Source: Bacteroidota bacterium
GTDB taxonomy: Bacteria; Bacteroidota; Bacteroidia; Chitinophagales; Saprospiraceae
Direction: 5' to 3'
Assembly: GCA_030147525.1 (NCBI GenBank)
Contig: JASBVF010000056.1
Span: forward strand, 186,001 to 250,000
DNA length: 64,000 bases
This document shows positions 34,840-41,753 of this stretch, in pieces (position 1 is the first letter of the stretch; each line of letters starts with the position of its first letter). The translations under genes were made by a program, and so were the position numbers. The notes beneath the pieces are model-generated. The model was not told where the DNA came from, ran no database searches, and saw only the letters and a list, made by a program, of their open reading frames with translations.

Positions 34840-36669
34840 GTGTACCAAAAAAATTCTGTTCACTTAGTGGCAGCCCTTACGCTGCTGATTTCTGCCTGTC
34901 ATTCACCCGACACCGAACACGCTTCCGCTGAGGCTTCCATGCAATTTTTTACTGGTAAAAAAACGGAACTGAAATCGCTTCCCGAATTGCCGGAATTGAA
35001 CGACACGATAGCGCAAACATCTCATTTTCAATTTATTGCACATGGAGAAATAGATCCGGAAGCGGCAAAAAAACTTATCGAATGTGCTGAAACCTCCGTC
35101 AGGAACATCCTGCAGTTTACAGGCTGTAAAGATGAAATATCGCCCGTACCCCATCACCTTTACCAGTCCTCCGAACAAAAAGGGTTGCTGCTTCAAAACA
35201 CCTCTCATTCGCACGTTGATTTTGAAAAAAACGAGGTGCATACCGTTTTGAATGACTGTTATGAAAATAATTTCATCGGAAAAGAAAATGCGTGCCTGCT
35301 TCGCAAAATACTTGGAAAGCCAGCCACCGGTGCACTGGAGCATGGCCTGGCCATTTATTTCACTCATCAATGGCAGAAAAAAGGCTTCGAATATTGGGCT
35401 GCCAAACTGGCCATCAGCAGAAATCTTTTGCCGTTGGCCGAACTGTTAGATCCGGAAAAATGGGATGACGGTGCCTCTCTTCAATCAGGATGTCTTTCCG
35501 CTGCATTCGTTGAGTTTTTGATTAAAAAACAGGGGCAAAAAACCTTCCTGAGACGTTACGCTTCGTGGCAACCAACACCGCTTGAAATCGAAGTACTGGA
35601 ACCGGAATGGCAGCAGTTCATGACAGAGAAATCTCATTTTTTTGCTCACATTTTCGAGCAGGAGCGCATGCAGCAGGTTGCTACCCTACCCTACCTCAAA
35701 GGCTTCAATTTTGCCCACGAAGGGTACCGTATTTACAATGGCTACGGCTCCCGAATGGCTGACCAGGCACTGGAACAAATGAAAGATTTAGGCTCCAACG
35801 CAGCGGCCATCGTACCGTATTCTTTCATCAGAAACCCGAACAAGCCTGCCCCGCTTCCCATCGTCCAGCGAGCAGGCTCAGAAACTGACGAGTCTGTCAT
35901 TCATTCAGCAAAAACCGCAAAAAAACTGGGAATGACCGTGGTCCTCAAACCTCAAATCTGGTTGGGCCGAGGCCATTGGACCGGAGATATCGATATGCAA
36001 AACGAGGAGGATTGGCAGCTATTTTTTCAGCACTATAGCCGGTGGATTATCCATTACGCCATGCTTGCTGAAATCTATAATTGGGAGGCGCTATGCATCG
36101 GCACAGAAATGGTGCAGACAACCCTGAAACGGGAAGACGACTGGCGACAACTTATTCAAAGAATTCGGGGCATCTACAGCGGGCAACTTACTTACGCTGC
36201 CAATTGGGGCGATGAGTTTGAAAAAACAGGTCTCTGGGAAGACCTCGACTTCATCGGACTGAACTGCTACTACCCGCTTTCCTCCAAAGACAAGCCCGGC
36301 GACCGTGAACTCCGCAAAGGTTTTGAAAATACGCTAAGTAAGGTAGAAAAGGTGGTACGCCGCTACCGCAAACCGCTGGTTTTCACAGAAATAGGATTTG
36401 CCAGCGTAGAGGCACCCTGGATCAAACCCCACGAAGACTGGGGCGAGGTGAAATCGGACTTTAACGGGCAGCGCAGATGTTACCAGATTATTTTGGAAGG
36501 AATTGCCGGAAAACCGTGGTGTGCAGGTATTTTGTTGTGGAAATTTCCTTCCCATCTCGAAGAACGGCGGCGTAACGACACGGATTTTTCGCCTTACGGC
36601 AAACCAGCTGAGCAAATTGTACGACAATGGTTTTCAAGTAAAAAATTGACGGAGGGCACAAATCACTGA
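34840..36669 (+). CDS. Lipoprotein with GH113-like TIM barrel fused to a degenerate peptidase-MA-like domain
   Basis: Only a GTG at 34840 can start this frame (stop TAA at 34834); it opens immediately on a lipoprotein signal peptide (VAALTLLISAC), so the start is credible. Length 609. Residues about 30-270 resemble a gluzincin/peptidase-MA domain in which the zinc motif is lost (ALEHGLAIYF at 165-174, no HExxH). Residues about 290-605 form a GH113-type barrel: KGFNFAHEGYR, VVLKPQIWLGRGHW, GTEMV with Glu423 as probable acid/base and FTEIGF with Glu517 as probable nucleophile. Likely surface or periplasmic beta-mannanase-like hydrolase; the N-terminal half may bind glycan or protein. Confidence 0.75.
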   Translation: MYQKNSVHLVAALTLLISACHSPDTEHASAEASMQFFTGKKTELKSLPELPELNDTIAQTSHFQFIAHGEIDPEAAKKLIECAETSVRNILQFTGCKDEISPVPHHLYQSSEQKGLLLQNTSHSHVDFEKNEVHTVLNDCYENNFIGKENACLLRKILGKPATGALEHGLAIYFTHQWQKKGFEYWAAKLAISRNLLPLAELLDPEKWDDGASLQSGCLSAAFVEFLIKKQGQKTFLRRYASWQPTPLEIEVLEPEWQQFMTEKSHFFAHIFEQERMQQVATLPYLKGFNFAHEGYRIYNGYGSRMADQALEQMKDLGSNAAAIVPYSFIRNPNKPAPLPIVQRAGSETDESVIHSAKTAKKLGMTVVLKPQIWLGRGHWTGDIDMQNEEDWQLFFQHYSRWIIHYAMLAEIYNWEALCIGTEMVQTTLKREDDWRQLIQRIRGIYSGQLTYAANWGDEFEKTGLWEDLDFIGLNCYYPLSSKDKPGDRELRKGFENTLSKVEKVVRRYRKPLVFTEIGFASVEAPWIKPHEDWGEVKSDFNGQRRCYQIILEGIAGKPWCAGILLWKFPSHLEERRRNDTDFSPYGKPAEQIVRQWFSSKKLTEGTNH

Positions 36670-36675
36670 AAAAGC

Positions 36676-36683
36676 TATTTTTG
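36676..36683 (+). promoter_or_regulatory. -7 promoter box of dcd
   Basis: TATTTTTG fits TAnnTTTG and lies 21 bp before the dcd ATG, a short leader like others in the window. Confidence 0.45.
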
Positions 36684-36704
36684 CGCCTCAATCAAAAAAC
36701 AGCC

Positions 36705-37241
36705 ATGATTCTTTCCGATAAAAAAATCCTTGAAGCCATCGAAAACGGCGAAATCGTCATCGAGCCATACCGCCGGGAGTGCCTGGGCACCAACTCTTAC
36801 GACGTCCACCTCGGCAAATGGCTGGCCACCTACAAGGACGAAATCCTCGACGCCCGCAAACACAACCAAATCCAGTATTTTGAAATTCCGGACGAAGGGT
36901 TCATCCTGCGCCCCGGCACCCTCTACCTCGGCGTGACGGAAGAATACACGGAAACCCACGGTACCGTACCTTTTCTCGAAGGCAAGAGCAGCGTGGGAAG
37001 GTTGGGAATCGACATTCATGCTACAGCAGGTAAGGGCGACGTTGGTTTTTGTAATACCTGGACGCTCGAAATTTCCTGCACCCAGCCTGTGAGGGTGTAT
37101 GCCGGCATGCCGGTAGGGCAGCTGATTTATTTTTCCGTGGACGGTGACATTGAGCGTTTTTACAATAAAAAGAAAGACGCCAAATACAATGTCCGAACCG
37201 AAAAACCGGTGGAAAGCATGATGTGGAAAAATAAGTTTTAA
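36705..37241 (+). CDS. dcd: dCTP deaminase
   Basis: The ATG at 36705 (MILSDKKILEAIENGEIVIEP) gives 178 residues, typical for Dcd. Conserved elements are LGTNSYDVHLG (about 28-38), LRPGTLYLGVTEEY (about 67-80), LEGKSSVGRLGIDIHATAG (about 95-113, subunit-interface active site) and GQLIYF (about 146). The homotrimeric enzyme deaminates dCTP to dUTP as a source of dTTP; the bifunctional dUTP-forming/hydrolysing variant cannot be excluded. Confidence 0.93.
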   Translation: MILSDKKILEAIENGEIVIEPYRRECLGTNSYDVHLGKWLATYKDEILDARKHNQIQYFEIPDEGFILRPGTLYLGVTEEYTETHGTVPFLEGKSSVGRLGIDIHATAGKGDVGFCNTWTLEISCTQPVRVYAGMPVGQLIYFSVDGDIERFYNKKKDAKYNVRTEKPVESMMWKNKF

Positions 37242-37259
37242 CGAGCTGACCCGCCGGTT

Positions 37260-38285
37260 TTAGACGGCTTTGTCGACCGGCTCAGGCAGTTTGGTTTCAT
37301 CATTGGTTGTGACGCCCCGCTTTTTCTCTTCTTTTCTCTTGTGAAACCAGGAGTACAAAACTCCCCCTCCCAGCAGAACAACAATCACTACCAACGACAC
37401 CCAAACCGGAGGATCCAGGTGCAGTGGGTGTAAAACGAGCATTTTGAGACCGACAAAAGCCAAAATGGCCGCAAGGCTGTACTTTACGTATGCGAACCGG
37501 TCGAGAATGGACGCCAGCACAAAGTAGAGCGAACGAAGGCCGAGAATTGCAAAAATATTAGAGGTGAAAACGATGAAGGGATCGGTCGTGATGGCAAAAA
37601 TCGCCGGGATACTATCGAAAGCAAACATGATGTCTGTCGTCTCGACAACGATCAAGGCAACAAACAGCGGTGTCATGGCTACTATTTTACCGCCCTTTCT
37701 GACAAAAAACTGCTCGCCTTTTATGGACTTTGTAACAGGCAGAAACTTGCGCAGCTGAAGCACCACGGGATTTTCATCCGGATGAATATCATCAGAGTTT
37801 GATTGCAACATTTTGTAAGCCGTCCAGAGCAAAATGGCGCCAAATAAATAAATAATAAATTCGAACTGCTCCACCAGGTAGGCACCTGCTGCAATCATGA
37901 TGCCCCGAAAAAAAAGCGCACCTAAAATACCCCAAAACAAAACCCGGTGCTGATACTTCTGAGGAATCTGGAAGTAGCTGAAAATCACTGCAATAACAAA
38001 AATGTTATCCATGCTAAGCGACTCTTCGATCACATAGCCCGTGAGGTAAGTCAATGCAGCCTCCATTCCTCCGGTGACCCGCCCATGCCTGATGCCGAGG
38101 TCAAACCAGTGATTTTCGTAAGCGAAATAAATGAAGACGCTGAAAAGCAGCGACAGGCTCACCCACAGTGTAGTCCATCGCAGGGCTTCTTTAGTGGTAA
38201 TTTTATGAGCTTCCTTGTTAAAAACGCCGAGATCAAGGGCGAGGAAGGTGAAGATCATGACCAAAAATCCTATCCAAACAATCAT
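37260..38285 (-). CDS. TerC/Alx-family membrane protein
   Basis: The ATG at 38285 (MIVWIGFLVMIFTFLALDLG) is preferred to an upstream start that adds 27 polar residues; 341 residues. Nine or so helices; the family's metal-site acidic residues are visible in FLALDLGVF, SLSMDNIFVIAVIFSYF and ETTDIMFAFDSIPAIFAIT. Members are linked to metal ion (Mn2+) export or tellurite resistance. The C-terminal tail is charged. The long gene-free region upstream, with hairpins oriented on the same strand, could form its leader. Confidence 0.88.
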   Translation of the reverse strand: MIVWIGFLVMIFTFLALDLGVFNKEAHKITTKEALRWTTLWVSLSLLFSVFIYFAYENHWFDLGIRHGRVTGGMEAALTYLTGYVIEESLSMDNIFVIAVIFSYFQIPQKYQHRVLFWGILGALFFRGIMIAAGAYLVEQFEFIIYLFGAILLWTAYKMLQSNSDDIHPDENPVVLQLRKFLPVTKSIKGEQFFVRKGGKIVAMTPLFVALIVVETTDIMFAFDSIPAIFAITTDPFIVFTSNIFAILGLRSLYFVLASILDRFAYVKYSLAAILAFVGLKMLVLHPLHLDPPVWVSLVVIVVLLGGGVLYSWFHKRKEEKKRGVTTNDETKLPEPVDKAV

Positions 38286-38467
38286 ATTTTTCTCATTTTC
38301 TTTATCGAACAGAACTGACTGAGTGGTGTTCAGCAGCCTTCCGAAATTGCGGCGCAAAGTAAACAAAACTGGCAGGATAATGACTGAGCCAATCTCAGGG
38401 GGTCACGTAATTTTTAGACCAAATGAAATGGGATTGCCCACTTGATGGTGATAATTCACTACAAGGC

Positions 38468-38503
38468 AAAAAAAAACCCCCCTCCAAAACGTTCGGAGAG
38501 AGG
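38468..38503 (-). terminator. Rho-independent-type hairpin upstream of terC
   Basis: Read on the minus strand, CCTCTCTCC (38495-38503) pairs with GGAGGGGGG (38477-38485) over nine bp including two G-U pairs, with a 9-nt loop, followed directly by a run of nine T. It is 183 bp before the terC start codon, so it may end a small RNA or act as an attenuator for terC. Confidence 0.7.
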
Positions 38504-38726
38504 CTATCCCAAAAACCGATTACCTCTTTAGGTCAAGTGGGGTGACATTGGTAATACTATACATGCTGTGAAACTAAATTTCACAATACTAAAATCACGT
38601 AATAAAAGCCAAATAAAAAAAGGCCATTACCACATGAATAGTAACATTCGAAAAATGAGTGTACTTGAGTTACATCACCGAACGGTGAATTAAGTCCTTT
38701 GTGAAAATAAGTGTGGGAAGAAAAGC

Positions 38727-38851
38727 GAAAAAAAAAGGACGAGAAGCCTGGAAAATTGGTTTACGAATAAAATCGTACTATAAATCGGTTGTTGGAATAG
38801 GTTACTGAAATCGGCGATGTAATTGATTAGATGTCCATCCGGCTTCTCATC
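38727..38851 (-). ncRNA. Candidate small structured RNA closed by an 11-bp stem and poly-U
   Basis: On the minus strand GATGAGAAGCC (from 38851 down to 38841) pairs with GGCTTCTCGTC (38748 down to 38738) with one G-U pair, and is followed by CC and ten T. The about 92-nt interior contains an internal hairpin TACGA-TTTTAT-TCGTA. A short transcript with a closing stem and U-tail is the general shape of 6S-like or other small RNAs, but I cannot assign it to a family, and a terminator with a large loop is an alternative. Confidence 0.35.
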
Positions 38852-39044
38852 ACGCTTTTGTGTTGAGTAACTTTACTTTCATGTTCAAAGGATATTAATT
38901 CTGTTCTTTCTACTTAAAAATCAGGCCAAAAATAGCCGGTAAAAAGAATTCACCAAAGTATTTATCAAAAAAATAATCATTTATTTTTTCCACAATAAAA
39001 CATCAACTCGTTTTTACGACAAATCGCAGTAGGTACTCCCTAAA

Positions 39045-39086
39045 ACGCAGAACCCCTCCCCGGATAACCGGGAAGAGGTCTTGCGT
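39045..39086. other. Long 19-bp hairpin with ATAA/TTAT tetraloop
   Basis: Arms 39045-39063 and 39068-39086 pair over 19 positions with one A-C mismatch and a few G-U pairs when read on the minus strand, which also gives a short T run (TTTT) after the stem. Its C-rich/G-rich arms (CCCCTCCCCGG, CCGGGAAGAGG) resemble the hairpin at 38468-38503. Terminator, attenuator or structured-RNA part. Confidence 0.6.
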
Positions 39087-39548
39087 GTTCTCAAGGGATT
39101 ACAAATTGCGTCTTTAAAATCATCAGCAGATCTGCCGAATCCAATTATTTATTTCAGCGGTTTCAGAAAAACGGGGTTATCAAATAGGCAACCAATCACC
39201 TGCATTAGAACACTACCTCATTTAACTTGATTCCTGAGTGAACAGGGAGGAAGTCAGCATGGCGAAAGTATGTCGTAAATAACTACGTGGCAAACAAGCT
39301 GTGTTTTGCCTGAAATTATTTACCCAAATATTTAAAACAACTAAATCGGAGGTTGGGAATGTAGTGGTGAAACTGGTTTGAAACTAAAAACTTTGAATCA
39401 GTGTGTGTGGGTAAGGATGAGCAGCGGGAAATAACTAACTGGAAATTTAAAGTTTCACCTTTTTGAAAAATACTGGGTTCAATGAACAACTTCTAAAAGC
39501 GGTCGCAAGGTATGTAAAAAAGATTTATTTTTCAATGAAGGGAGGCCC

Positions 39549-39583
39549 CAGTTTTAAAAAGATCAAAAAAAACTGTTTTTTTT
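39549..39583 (+). terminator. Weak A+T-rich hairpin followed by eight T
   Basis: CAGTTTT (39549-39555) pairs with AAAACTG (39569-39575), followed by T8 at 39576-39583. It is plus-strand oriented and upstream of the cysteine operon promoter, so it may insulate the operon. Confidence 0.4.
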
Positions 39584-39689
39584 CTTTAGAACCTTGCCAA
39601 ATCCTTGCAATGATTAGTAAAACACCAGAGAAATAAACGATGAAAATGCGCACCGAGATCAAAAAAATGAAGCCTGTTTGAATATCAAA

Positions 39690-39721
39690 TTGGCAACAAA
39701 GTATTTGTTTTTATAAATTTG
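39690..39721 (+). promoter_or_regulatory. Promoter of the cysteine operon
   Basis: A -33 TTG (39690-39692) and an exact -7 TAAATTTG (39714-39721) are separated by 21 bp, matching the Bacteroidota TTTG/TAnnTTTG promoter. Transcription would begin near 39727, giving a leader of about 70 nt before the leader-peptide start. Confidence 0.6.
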
Positions 39722-39752
39722 ACATTCAATCATGGCATAAGTTTTGAACTTT

Positions 39753-39770
39753 TGACAATCCGAATTGTCA
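39753..39770 (+). promoter_or_regulatory. Palindrome in the cysteine operon leader
   Basis: TGACAAT-CCGA-ATTGTCA is a perfect 7-bp-arm palindrome. It lies about 26 bp downstream of the inferred transcription start and 26 bp before the leader-peptide ATG. It could be a DNA operator or a small RNA hairpin protecting the leader. Confidence 0.45.
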
Positions 39771-39795
39771 TTCAAACAGATTTCACAAAAGAAAA

Positions 39796-39876
39796 ATGAC
39801 CATACAAATTCATATCGCTGCATGTTGTTGTTGCTGTACCATTCCCTTGCGGAAAGGCGGCGGCGTATTGCATTGA
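39796..39876 (+). CDS. Polycysteine leader peptide (26 residues) of the cysteine operon
   Basis: ATG 39796 to TGA 39874-39876 encodes MTIQIHIAA, then five consecutive Cys (codons 39823-39837: TGT TGT TGT TGC TGT), then TIPLRKGGGVLH. It ends 27 bp before a strong intrinsic terminator hairpin and 89 bp before the cysteine synthase gene. Leader peptides with runs of the end-product amino acid are the sensors in classical attenuation (trp, his, leu). Here ribosome stalling at the Cys run under cysteine shortage would favour the antiterminator formed by 39850-39858 and 39910-39918. A chance run of five Cys codons exactly here is very unlikely. Confidence 0.85.
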   Translation: MTIQIHIAACCCCCTIPLRKGGGVLH

Positions 39877-39918
39877 TATGAATGCAAATACTTGATTGTC
39901 AGCAAAAAAGCCTTTCCG
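39850..39918 (+). promoter_or_regulatory. Antiterminator of the cysteine attenuator
   Basis: CGGAAAGGC (39850-39858), just after the Cys codons, is the exact complement of GCCTTTCCG (39910-39918), the 5' arm of the terminator. The two pairings exclude each other. A nested hairpin (GTATTGCAT 39865-39873 with ATGCAAATAC 39882-39891, one bulge), which contains most of the leader's last codons, sits inside the antiterminator loop. A ribosome reaching the stop codon would melt it, and one stalled at Cys would not. Confidence 0.75.
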
Positions 39919-39940
39919 TTTCGGGAAGGCTTTTTTGTTT
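39904..39940 (+). terminator. Intrinsic terminator of the cysteine attenuator
   Basis: The arms 39904-39918 (AAAAAAGCCTTTCCG) and 39922-39936 (CGGGAAGGCTTTTTT) form 15 bp with one G-U pair and a TTT loop, followed by GTTTTT. It lies between the leader peptide and the first structural gene, 26 bp before its ATG. Confidence 0.93.
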
Positions 39941-39965
39941 TTCACCACCTTGAAAATGTAATCTT

Positions 39966-40907
39966 ATGACTGCGACCTTGCAAATTCAAAGGCTCACTGC
40001 AGAGGAAAAAATCTGGCGGACGGGCAGATTAATCGGGCAAACACCCCTGCACGAAATCAGAAATGTTTTCAAGAAACCAGGCGTCCGGATTTTTGCCAAA
40101 CTTGAATGGCAGCAGCTGGGCGGAAGTGTAAAATCACGGCCTGCTTTTAACATCATAAAAAAAGCCTGGCAGGAAGGAAAACTGGGCAATGGCCAGCATC
40201 TGTTGGATGCGACCTCCGGCAACACCGGCATTGCTTACGCCTCCATTTGCGCAGCACTAAACATCCCGGTCACTTTGTGTTTGCCTGAAAACGCTTCTGA
40301 AGAACGCAAGAGAATTTTGAGGTCGCTCGGCGTGAACATCGTTTTCACCTCTCGTTTCGAAGGTACGGATGGCGCCCAAACTGAAGCTAAAAAAATATAC
40401 CGGGAAAATCCGGGGCATTTCTTTTATGCCGACCAATACGCCAATGTCAACAACTGGAAAGCTCACTACGAGACTACTGCTCCTGAAATATGGCGGCAAA
40501 CCAACGGAAAAATTACCCACTTCGTTGCCGGGCTCGGCACCACCGGCACTTTCACCGGCACCGGCAGAGGGCTTCGGAATTTCAACGCCGCTATCGAGCT
40601 GATAGCCTTACAACCCGACAATCCCATGCATGGCCTGGAAGGCTGGAAACATCTTGAAACCGCTATTGTACCGAAAATCTACGACCAATCAGTGGCTGAC
40701 CATTTCCTGGAAATCGGAACGATCGAAGCATACGAAATGGTAAGGTCCGTAGCGCATCTGGAGGGCATATTGATCAGCCCTTCCGCTGCCGCCAATCTAC
40801 TTGGAGCAATCAAAGTAGCAGAACAGGTTGATAGCGGCGTCATCGTCACAACTTTTGCTGACAACGCCGACAAATATTCAGAGGCGATGGAACATATTTT
40901 TAATTAA
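39966..40907 (+). CDS. cysM: Cysteine synthase, CysM-like (protein-thiocarboxylate-dependent candidate)
   Basis: The 313-residue fold-type II PLP enzyme has the Schiff-base Lys56 in LGGSVKSRPA, the phosphate/substrate loop TSGNTGI (83-89), and the PLP-phosphate loop GLGTTGTFTGTGR (about 187-199). IGQTPLHEI at residues 23-31 is typical of cysteine synthases. Neighbouring genes encode a CysO-like carrier, its activating enzyme and a JAMM protease, the set that serves CysM in Mycobacterium, so the sulfur donor is probably a protein thiocarboxylate and the acceptor possibly O-phosphoserine (inference). It is the first structural gene after the attenuator. Confidence 0.85.
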   Translation: MTATLQIQRLTAEEKIWRTGRLIGQTPLHEIRNVFKKPGVRIFAKLEWQQLGGSVKSRPAFNIIKKAWQEGKLGNGQHLLDATSGNTGIAYASICAALNIPVTLCLPENASEERKRILRSLGVNIVFTSRFEGTDGAQTEAKKIYRENPGHFFYADQYANVNNWKAHYETTAPEIWRQTNGKITHFVAGLGTTGTFTGTGRGLRNFNAAIELIALQPDNPMHGLEGWKHLETAIVPKIYDQSVADHFLEIGTIEAYEMVRSVAHLEGILISPSAAANLLGAIKVAEQVDSGVIVTTFADNADKYSEAMEHIFN

Positions 40908-40921
40908 AAAATACGCAGGTC

Positions 40922-41371
40922 ATGGATTATTTTCAAATAACATTGGATCAAGCCGCCGTTGAAGTTATCAACAGACATGGCGCAGAGGCTTTTCCTTACG
41001 AATGTTGCGGATTTCTTTACGGGCATGAATCTGAAGGCAGGCTCATTACGCTGGCGGTTCCGGCTGTCAACAGCAAGTCTGGCGACCAGCGAAGACGCTT
41101 TGAAATTTCACCCCTGGATTACCTGCGGGCGGAGGAGTTTGCTTTAAAAAATAACACCCAACTGCTCGGCATCTACCACTCACACCCTAATCATCCGGCA
41201 ATTGCTTCAGAACATGACCTTGCTGTAGCGATGCCCTATTTTTCCTACGTCATCGTTTCCGTCAGGGAGGGTGTACCGGTTGATTTGAAAAGTTGGAAAC
41301 TGAAAGAAAATACCAGAGAATTTCAGGAAGAGGAGGTTTTTGTTTTACAAACAACAGAAGCTTCAACCTGA
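40922..41371 (+). CDS. JAMM/M67 metalloprotease (Mec-like)
   Basis: In this 149-residue protein the JAMM zinc motif is complete: Glu27 in FPYECCGFLYG, then HSHP with His86 and His88, Ser96 and Asp99 (HSHPNHPAIASEHD). In Mycobacterium the homologue Mec releases cysteine from the CysO-cysteine adduct after CysM has joined them. In other bacteria related JAMM proteins trim residues that follow the Gly-Gly of sulfur carriers. Both roles are conceivable here because the carrier ends Gly-Gly-Ile. Begins 14 bp after cysM. Confidence 0.88.
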   Translation: MDYFQITLDQAAVEVINRHGAEAFPYECCGFLYGHESEGRLITLAVPAVNSKSGDQRRRFEISPLDYLRAEEFALKNNTQLLGIYHSHPNHPAIASEHDLAVAMPYFSYVIVSVREGVPVDLKSWKLKENTREFQEEEVFVLQTTEAST

Positions 41372-41430
41372 AACTGTCTGAATGAATTGAATTTTCATTT
41401 AAATAAAATCACCATTTAAAAACTTGCATC

Positions 41431-41706
41431 ATGGCTAAAATTATCATCCCAACTCCTTTGCGTAAATTTACCGGAAACGCCGGTGTATTCGAGACCTCCG
41501 GCACCACCGTCCGGGAAGCCATCCAACAGTTGACTGAGACTCACGGCGGCCTCTCACGGCACCTGCTCGACGACAACCATAAAATCCGTTCTTTCATCCG
41601 GGTCTACCTGGGGGAAAATGACATCAACTCATTACAAAAAGACGAAACCGCTGTCGAAAGCGATTCTGTCATCAGCATTGTGCCGGCTATTGCGGGCGGC
41701 ATTTGA
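41431..41706 (+). CDS. MoaD/ThiS-family sulfur carrier protein (CysO-like)
   Basis: The 91-residue ubiquitin-fold protein starts MAKIIIPTPLRKFTGN and has the family's central HKIRSFIRVYLGENDI and C-terminal SDSVISIVPAIAGGI. The mycobacterial carrier ends DGDSVTILPAVAGG, which this matches closely, except that an Ile follows the Gly-Gly here. Thiocarboxylation needs a free terminal Gly, so either the JAMM protease removes Ile or the protein works differently. It lies 59 bp after the protease gene and 47 bp before the activating enzyme. Confidence 0.88.
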   Translation: MAKIIIPTPLRKFTGNAGVFETSGTTVREAIQQLTETHGGLSRHLLDDNHKIRSFIRVYLGENDINSLQKDETAVESDSVISIVPAIAGGI

Positions 41707-41753
41707 CGAACAGACCCGAAAAGCGTTTTAAAAAATTTAATCAATCCTAAATC

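Larger units (their letters stand above)
38286..39689. other. 1.4-kb gene-free region with several RNA-like hairpins
   Basis: No frame of 60 codons or more is open here, and I find no tRNA, tmRNA, RNase P or SRP RNA signature. Structured items are listed separately (terminators at 38468-38503 and 39549-39583, a closed stem at 38727-38851, a long hairpin at 39045-39086). Small palindromes also occur: TGTGAAA-CTAAA-TTTCACA at 38567-38585 and TCACCG-AA-CGGTGA at 38675-38688. CCCACTTGA (38437-38445) can pair with TCAAGTGGG (38533-38541), enclosing the first hairpin. Base composition is A+T-richer than the genes on either side. Confidence 0.6.

Noticed and set aside
38286-38560. yybP-ykoY manganese riboswitch before terC
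   Set aside because: The conserved loop sequences of that riboswitch are not visible; only generic stems are.
39259-39282. ATGGCGAAAGTATGTCGTAAATAA, resembling the start of ribosomal protein L28 (MAKVC)
   Set aside because: Only seven codons before a stop, with no further similarity; treated as chance.
38286-39689. tRNA, tmRNA, RNase P or SRP RNA in the gene-free region
   Set aside because: No T-arm GGTTCRANTCC-like sequence, no P4-type GAGGAAAGTC core and no SRP GGAAGCAGC loop on either strand.
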